64,000 nucleotides of DNA, taken from Cryobacterium mannosilyticum (lineage in GTDB: Bacteria > Actinomycetota > Actinomycetes > Actinomycetales > Microbacteriaceae). The position numbers were made by a program, and so were the translations under genes. Under the pieces are notes generated by a model. It was not told where the DNA came from. It did not search any database and was given only the letters and a program-made list of their open reading frames with translations. The stretch covers positions 298,548-362,547 of the forward strand of contig NZ_SOFM01000007.1 in NCBI RefSeq assembly GCF_004402705.1, given 5' to 3'. Positions 60,647 to 64,000 of the stretch are shown here, one piece after another (positions within the stretch are counted from its first letter, which is position 1; every line of letters begins with the position of its first letter).

Positions 60647-60663
60647 GTAACGAAAAGGTAACG
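60647..60663 (+). promoter_or_regulatory. GTAACG direct repeat upstream of the CHAP gene
   Basis: GTAACGAAAAGGTAACG, two exact GTAACG units 11 bp apart, 81 bp before the start codon. Resembles MtrA-type sites that control cell-wall hydrolases. Inference. Confidence 0.55.
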
Positions 60664-60743
60664 CACGGGGGTGACATCCCGCGCGGATTCCCATAGGGTG
60701 GGGGGAGCTTCGACCCGAACCAAGCCACGCAGAGGACCAGATT

Positions 60744-61829
60744 TTGCCCCATTCCGGCGAACCCGGCACATCCGCTCCTTCAGAGAACCAGAACGCTTTC
60801 CCGTCGCGACGCGAGTTGCGCGCGCAGCGGGAGGCCGGTTCCGCCCCGTCGGACGCGTCCGTCGAGGTCCCCGCGGAGTCCATCCCGATGACGTCGGTTC
60901 CCCTGGCATCAGTGCCCGCCGTCTCCACTCCGGGCGCCGACCAGGATGTCGCGCTCATCGTGGCCCAGGCCGGCCGCCGCTCTGGGGTGTCCTCCACTCC
61001 GCTCGCCCGCACACCGGCCGCCCGCCGCGGTCTTGCGTCCGCTGCATCTGCGCCCCGCCCGGCCCCGCGCCCGGCCAGGGTCTCCAACCGGCGCAGCCCG
61101 CTGAAGATCGCCGTCACACTTCTCGCGATTCCCGGACTGTTCCTCACCGCGGGTCTTCCCGCCTACGCCTTCTCACCCGGCGCCGGCGCGAACCACGGCG
61201 CGGCATCCACCCGTTCGCTGGCCGAGGCCGGCGCCCAGGGCGTCACCGTGGCGGCGGGCGCCTCGGCGGTGACCGTGGCCCGGGACGGCTTCACCGCCAC
61301 GAGCAAGGAAGAACTCGCCCAGAAGGAAGCCGACGCGAAGCGCGCCCTCGCGGCGCAGAAGGCCGCCGAATCGGCCCGGGCGACCGCCGCATCCTTCGCC
61401 GTCTACGGCGTGCGCGCCGAGGGCGACGACTACCAGTGGTACAACATGCCCACCGAGTCCCAGGGCGGAGGGTTTTCGCCGTTCAACTACTACTACCGCG
61501 AATGCGTCGACTTCGTCGCCTGGCGTCTCAACCGTGACGCCGGCTCGACGAGCGCCCCGTTCAAGTGGACCTGGAGCTCCCTCACCCCGAGTGGCGGCAA
61601 CGCGAGCAACTGGGCCAACGCCTGGTCGAGCCACGGCTGGCCGACCAGCAAGACGCCCGTCGTCGGTGCGGTGGCCTGGTTCAACTTCAACCACGTCGCC
61701 TACGTGCAGTCGGTCGGTGGCGACGGGTCGGTCGTGCTGGAGGAATACAACTGGATGGGTTCCCACGCGTACAACAAGCGCACGATCAAGGCCAGCGAAG
61801 TGCCGCTGTTCCTCTACCCGCCGGCCTGA
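60744..61829 (+). CDS. Secreted CHAP-domain amidase/endopeptidase
   Basis: 361 residues. The start is TTG 60744 with GAGG eight bases before. A long Ser/Pro/Ala N-terminus precedes a signal-like helix (IAVTLLAIPGLFLTAGLPAYAF), a VTVARDGFTATSKEELAQ module with a lysine/Ala helix, and a C-terminal CHAP domain: NYYYRECVDFVAWRLNRDAG with the catalytic cysteine, NFNHVAYVQSVGGDGSVVLEEYNW with His and Asn. Expected to hydrolyse peptidoglycan outside the cell. Its module is shared with the NlpC/P60 gene. Confidence 0.88.
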   Translation: MPHSGEPGTSAPSENQNAFPSRRELRAQREAGSAPSDASVEVPAESIPMTSVPLASVPAVSTPGADQDVALIVAQAGRRSGVSSTPLARTPAARRGLASAASAPRPAPRPARVSNRRSPLKIAVTLLAIPGLFLTAGLPAYAFSPGAGANHGAASTRSLAEAGAQGVTVAAGASAVTVARDGFTATSKEELAQKEADAKRALAAQKAAESARATAASFAVYGVRAEGDDYQWYNMPTESQGGGFSPFNYYYRECVDFVAWRLNRDAGSTSAPFKWTWSSLTPSGGNASNWANAWSSHGWPTSKTPVVGAVAWFNFNHVAYVQSVGGDGSVVLEEYNWMGSHAYNKRTIKASEVPLFLYPPA

Positions 61830-61863
61830 CCGGTCGTCTGGACCGGCTAAGCTTTCACCGCTA

Positions 61864-61935
61864 GCCTCTGTAGCTCAACGGAAGAGCAGTTCCGTCCTAA
61901 GGAAACGGTTGGGGGTTCGAATCCCTCCAGGGGCA
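61864..61935 (+). tRNA. tRNA-Arg (anticodon CCT)
   Basis: GCCTCTG acceptor pairing with CAGGGGC, anticodon loop GTCCTAA, T arm GGGGG-TTCGAAT-CCCTC. Encoded CCA at 61936-61938. The anticodon stem has one G-A mismatch at position 27:43. Confidence 0.92.
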
Positions 61936-62021
61936 CCAAATCCTGCTTCGATGCATTGCTTGACGCGGGAACGCAATTCAGTCTGCCCCGGGGTGCTCGG
62001 GGGAATCGTCTGGAGCACACC

Positions 62022-62879
62022 ATGGTTTCCCCCCGCATCGCGTTCCTCGACGTCGACGGCACCCTCATCGACTCGGGTGAGGTGATCGCACCGTCGACAA
62101 TCGAGGCGGTGCGGACCGCCCGGGAGAACGGCCATCTGGTGTACCTGAGCACCGGGCGGGCCTCCGTCGAGATCTATCCCGCGATCCGCGACATCGGATT
62201 CGACGGCGCCATCAGCGCCGGCGGCGGGTTCGCCGAAGTCGGCGACGAACTGGTGATCACCCGCACGATGCCCGAAGACGCGGTGGCGCGCATGGTCGGC
62301 TTCTACGAGGAGTCGGGATACGACTTCTACCTGCAGGCATTCGACCAGCTATACCCGAGCCTCGGGGTGCGCGGGCGTTTCGCGACCTACCTCGACGACG
62401 ACCGGGAGCGCAGGGGGGAGAACCGAACCGTTTCCGAATCAGTCGCCGAGCACGCCGAGCACCCCGCCCTGAGAGCGTTTGCCGACGTGCGGCCCCTCAG
62501 CTTCACCGGGATCGCGAAGTCGGTGTTCCTCGCCGGCGACCTGAAGGCGTTCGATCGCGTATCGGAAGCACTCGGCGGAGACTTCCACGTCATCACCGGC
62601 ACCATCCCGCACCTGGGACGCGGCAGCGGCGAGGTGACCCTCGGCGGAGTGAACAAGGGCAGCACGGTCCTGCAGCTGCTCGACCTGCTCGGCATCGACG
62701 CGGCATCCGCGATCGCGCTCGGAGACAGCACCAACGACATCGAAATGCTGCAGGTGTGTGGCGTCGGCATCGCGATGGGAAACGCCACCGATGAGGTGAA
62801 GGCCCACGCCGATGAGGTCACCACGTCCGTGCTCGATGACGGCGTCTGGAATGCCTTCCGCCGCCATGGTCTGATCTGA
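62022..62879 (+). CDS. HAD-superfamily hydrolase, Cof/subclass IIB
   Basis: 285 residues. Motif I FLDVDGTLIDSG, motif II LVYLSTGRA, motif III lysine in GVNKGSTVLQLL, motif IV ALGDSTNDIEML and GIAMGNATDEVKAHADEVT. The cap is of the C2 type. Likely a sugar-phosphate or nucleotide phosphatase. ATG 62022 is the first methionine of the conserved part. Downstream of tRNA-Arg. Confidence 0.92.
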   Translation: MVSPRIAFLDVDGTLIDSGEVIAPSTIEAVRTARENGHLVYLSTGRASVEIYPAIRDIGFDGAISAGGGFAEVGDELVITRTMPEDAVARMVGFYEESGYDFYLQAFDQLYPSLGVRGRFATYLDDDRERRGENRTVSESVAEHAEHPALRAFADVRPLSFTGIAKSVFLAGDLKAFDRVSEALGGDFHVITGTIPHLGRGSGEVTLGGVNKGSTVLQLLDLLGIDAASAIALGDSTNDIEMLQVCGVGIAMGNATDEVKAHADEVTTSVLDDGVWNAFRRHGLI

Positions 62880-62980
62880 CCGGGATCTTCGCCACGGCAT
62901 CGCCGTCTCAATGAAATTCTATGTTCGTATGAATTGAGCTTTGGATCTGAGAAATACTCGTATCTTTGTTCGAATTATGG

Positions 62981-62986
62981 TATTCT
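62981..62986 (+). promoter_or_regulatory. Candidate -10 for a leaderless transcript
   Basis: TATTCT lies seven bases upstream of the A of the ATG at 62993, in an unusually AT-rich stretch from 62918 to 62986. The distance fits transcription starting at the start codon. Confidence 0.4.
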
Positions 62987-62992
62987 GGGGTC

Positions 62993-64000
62993 ATGGCAGG
63001 AACCCCTGATCCCAGTGCCACCACCGCCTTCACCGAGGCGGATGCCGGCAGTGCGGATGCCGGCAGTGCGGGTATGGCGGGGTTGTCGCCACTGCGGGAA
63101 CTGGCTGCCCTGCAGGCGACGGTGGCGGGCGCGTTGGCTGCGGTGCCGTTGGCGGGGTTGAGTGATCTGGACACGGTGGCGGTGCTCACGGTGGTGGAGG
63201 GGCTGGGCCGGAGCATTGATGCGGCCCGGGTGGCCGCCGCGGCCGAGGTCGGCAGCCGGGCGGTGCGAATCGCGCCGGGGCGTTCCCAGCCGGCGTTGCC
63301 GGNGCGGCCGAGGTCGGCAGCCGGGCGGTGCGAATCGCGCCGGGGCGTTCCCAGCCGGCGTTGCCGGCCGCGCTGGGCTGCCGGGACGGCCTGGAGGTGA
63401 TCGTGCGGGCGACCCGGATCTCGGTGCGGGAGGCCAAACGCCGGTCCCGGCTGGGCGGATTCGTCACCGCCCGCACCGGGGTCGGGGGCACCGTGCCGCC
63501 GTTCTACCCGGCGGTGGCCGCCGCGCTGACCCAGGGTGAGCTCGGGCTGGAGGCGGCGGAGGTGATCGTGACCGGGCTGGAGCAGATCAGCGCCCGGGTC
63601 GCCCCCGACGACCTGCACACCGCCGAGCGGGCCCTGGTGGCGTGCGCGACCGGGGCGGTGACCGACGAGACCCGGGGCCTGCCCGGCGAAGGCCTCGCGT
63701 TTAGCGCCGACATCCTCCGCGGGATCATGCTGCAGTGGCAGGCCCGGCTCGACCCTGACGGGACAGCCCCGACCGAGCCTGTGCTCGAGGGCCGCAGCAC
63801 CCTCGGCTTCGGCCTGCTCAAAGACGGCCTCTACCCGCTCCGCGGCGGCGTCACCCCCGAGCTCCGCGGCATCATGAACGTGCTCTTCGACAGCTACCTC
63901 TCCGCCCGGGCCGCGCCCGCGTTCCCCACCCAGGAGGAACAGGCCCGAATCGACGCCGGCGCCCTGATCCCCGGAGCCGACACCGCAGACACCGCGGCCG
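62993..64000 (+). pseudogene. DUF222/HNH-type protein, frame broken by a 65-bp duplication with an N; runs off the window
   Basis: The gene starts MAGTPDPSATTAFTEADAGS and reads into ELAALQATVAGALAAVPLAGLSDLDTVAVL, typical of DUF222 proteins that end in an HNH nuclease. After 63303 the frame is lost because the 65-bp unit at 63239-63303 is repeated at 63304-63368. If one copy is removed the frame runs on with AALGCRDGLEVIVRATRISVREAKRRSRLGGFV to the window end, all of which is DUF222 sequence. So the break is probably artificial. The C-terminal HNH lies beyond the window. Confidence 0.75.
63239..63368 (+). repeat. 65-bp tandem duplication with N at the junction
   Basis: The unit starting GCGGCCGAGGTCGGCAG recurs with a 65-bp period; the only ambiguous base of the window (63303) sits at the junction. 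65 is not a multiple of three, and deleting one unit restores the frame. Confidence 0.9.

Noticed and set aside
1..64000. CRISPR arrays, transposases, prophage or rRNA
   Set aside because: No spaced repeats of CRISPR type, no transposase or integrase motifs, and no rRNA sequence seen. The nucleases found are ordinary HNH and DUF222 types.

Overview
This is a GC-rich actinobacterial chromosome segment. The gene content and order (lone GroEL with a GGM-type C-terminus, mycothiol synthase next to a GlnR-type regulator, CarD followed by IspDF and CysS, SenX3/RegX3, SigK/RskA, bacterial XPB helicase) point to the Microbacteriaceae, something like Cryobacterium or a close relative. That genus-level guess rests on recalled protein similarity, not on a search. 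About 60 genes are visible, both strands are used, and there are three tRNAs. I saw no rRNA operon, insertion sequence, prophage or CRISPR array.

Region 1 (1-6917) is a catabolic operon for the sulfosugar sulfoquinovose: the tail of an upstream gene (perhaps the sulfofructose kinase), sulfofructose-phosphate aldolase (YihT), sulfoquinovose isomerase (YihS), a YihO/YihP-type transporter, a family 31 glycoside hydrolase that looks like YicI rather than YihQ, and a TauE/SafE exporter. It is the most interesting metabolic island here.

Region 2 (7137-13519) holds a DUF445 membrane protein and two paralogous SGNH-hydrolase/GAF proteins. These flank a minus-strand unit of a ParB-like small protein and a cation/proton antiporter whose reading frame runs without a stop into a left-handed beta-helix protein.

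Region 3 (13573-33417) is mostly housekeeping: tRNA-Lys, SigK/RskA, aminodeoxychorismate lyase, then a phosphate and nitrogen hub. The hub contains pstSCAB with a PHO box, a MutT1-like hydrolase and polyphosphate kinase, mshD, glnR, nitrobindin, ygfZ, gpmA, phoU, senX3/regX3, a lipoprotein and carD.

Region 4 (33532-49859) carries ispDF, cysS, rlmB, a DUF4032 kinase-like gene, a sugar-ABC ATPase, a membrane DsbA-like protein, tRNA-Thr, a nitroreductase, msrB, cspA, groEL with two CIRCE operators, a WXG100 protein and a two-component system.

Region 5 (49972-64000) has a folP2-like/ribD-like pair, XPB helicase with its partner, cold-shock and DUF3027/DUF2530 genes, serC, an IdeR/DtxR regulator, two secreted cell-wall hydrolases (NlpC/P60 and CHAP) that share an N-terminal module and GTAAC-type upstream repeats, an HNH endonuclease, a possible small RNA, tRNA-Arg, a HAD phosphatase, and a DUF222/HNH-type gene broken by a 65-bp duplication containing an N, which is most likely an assembly error.
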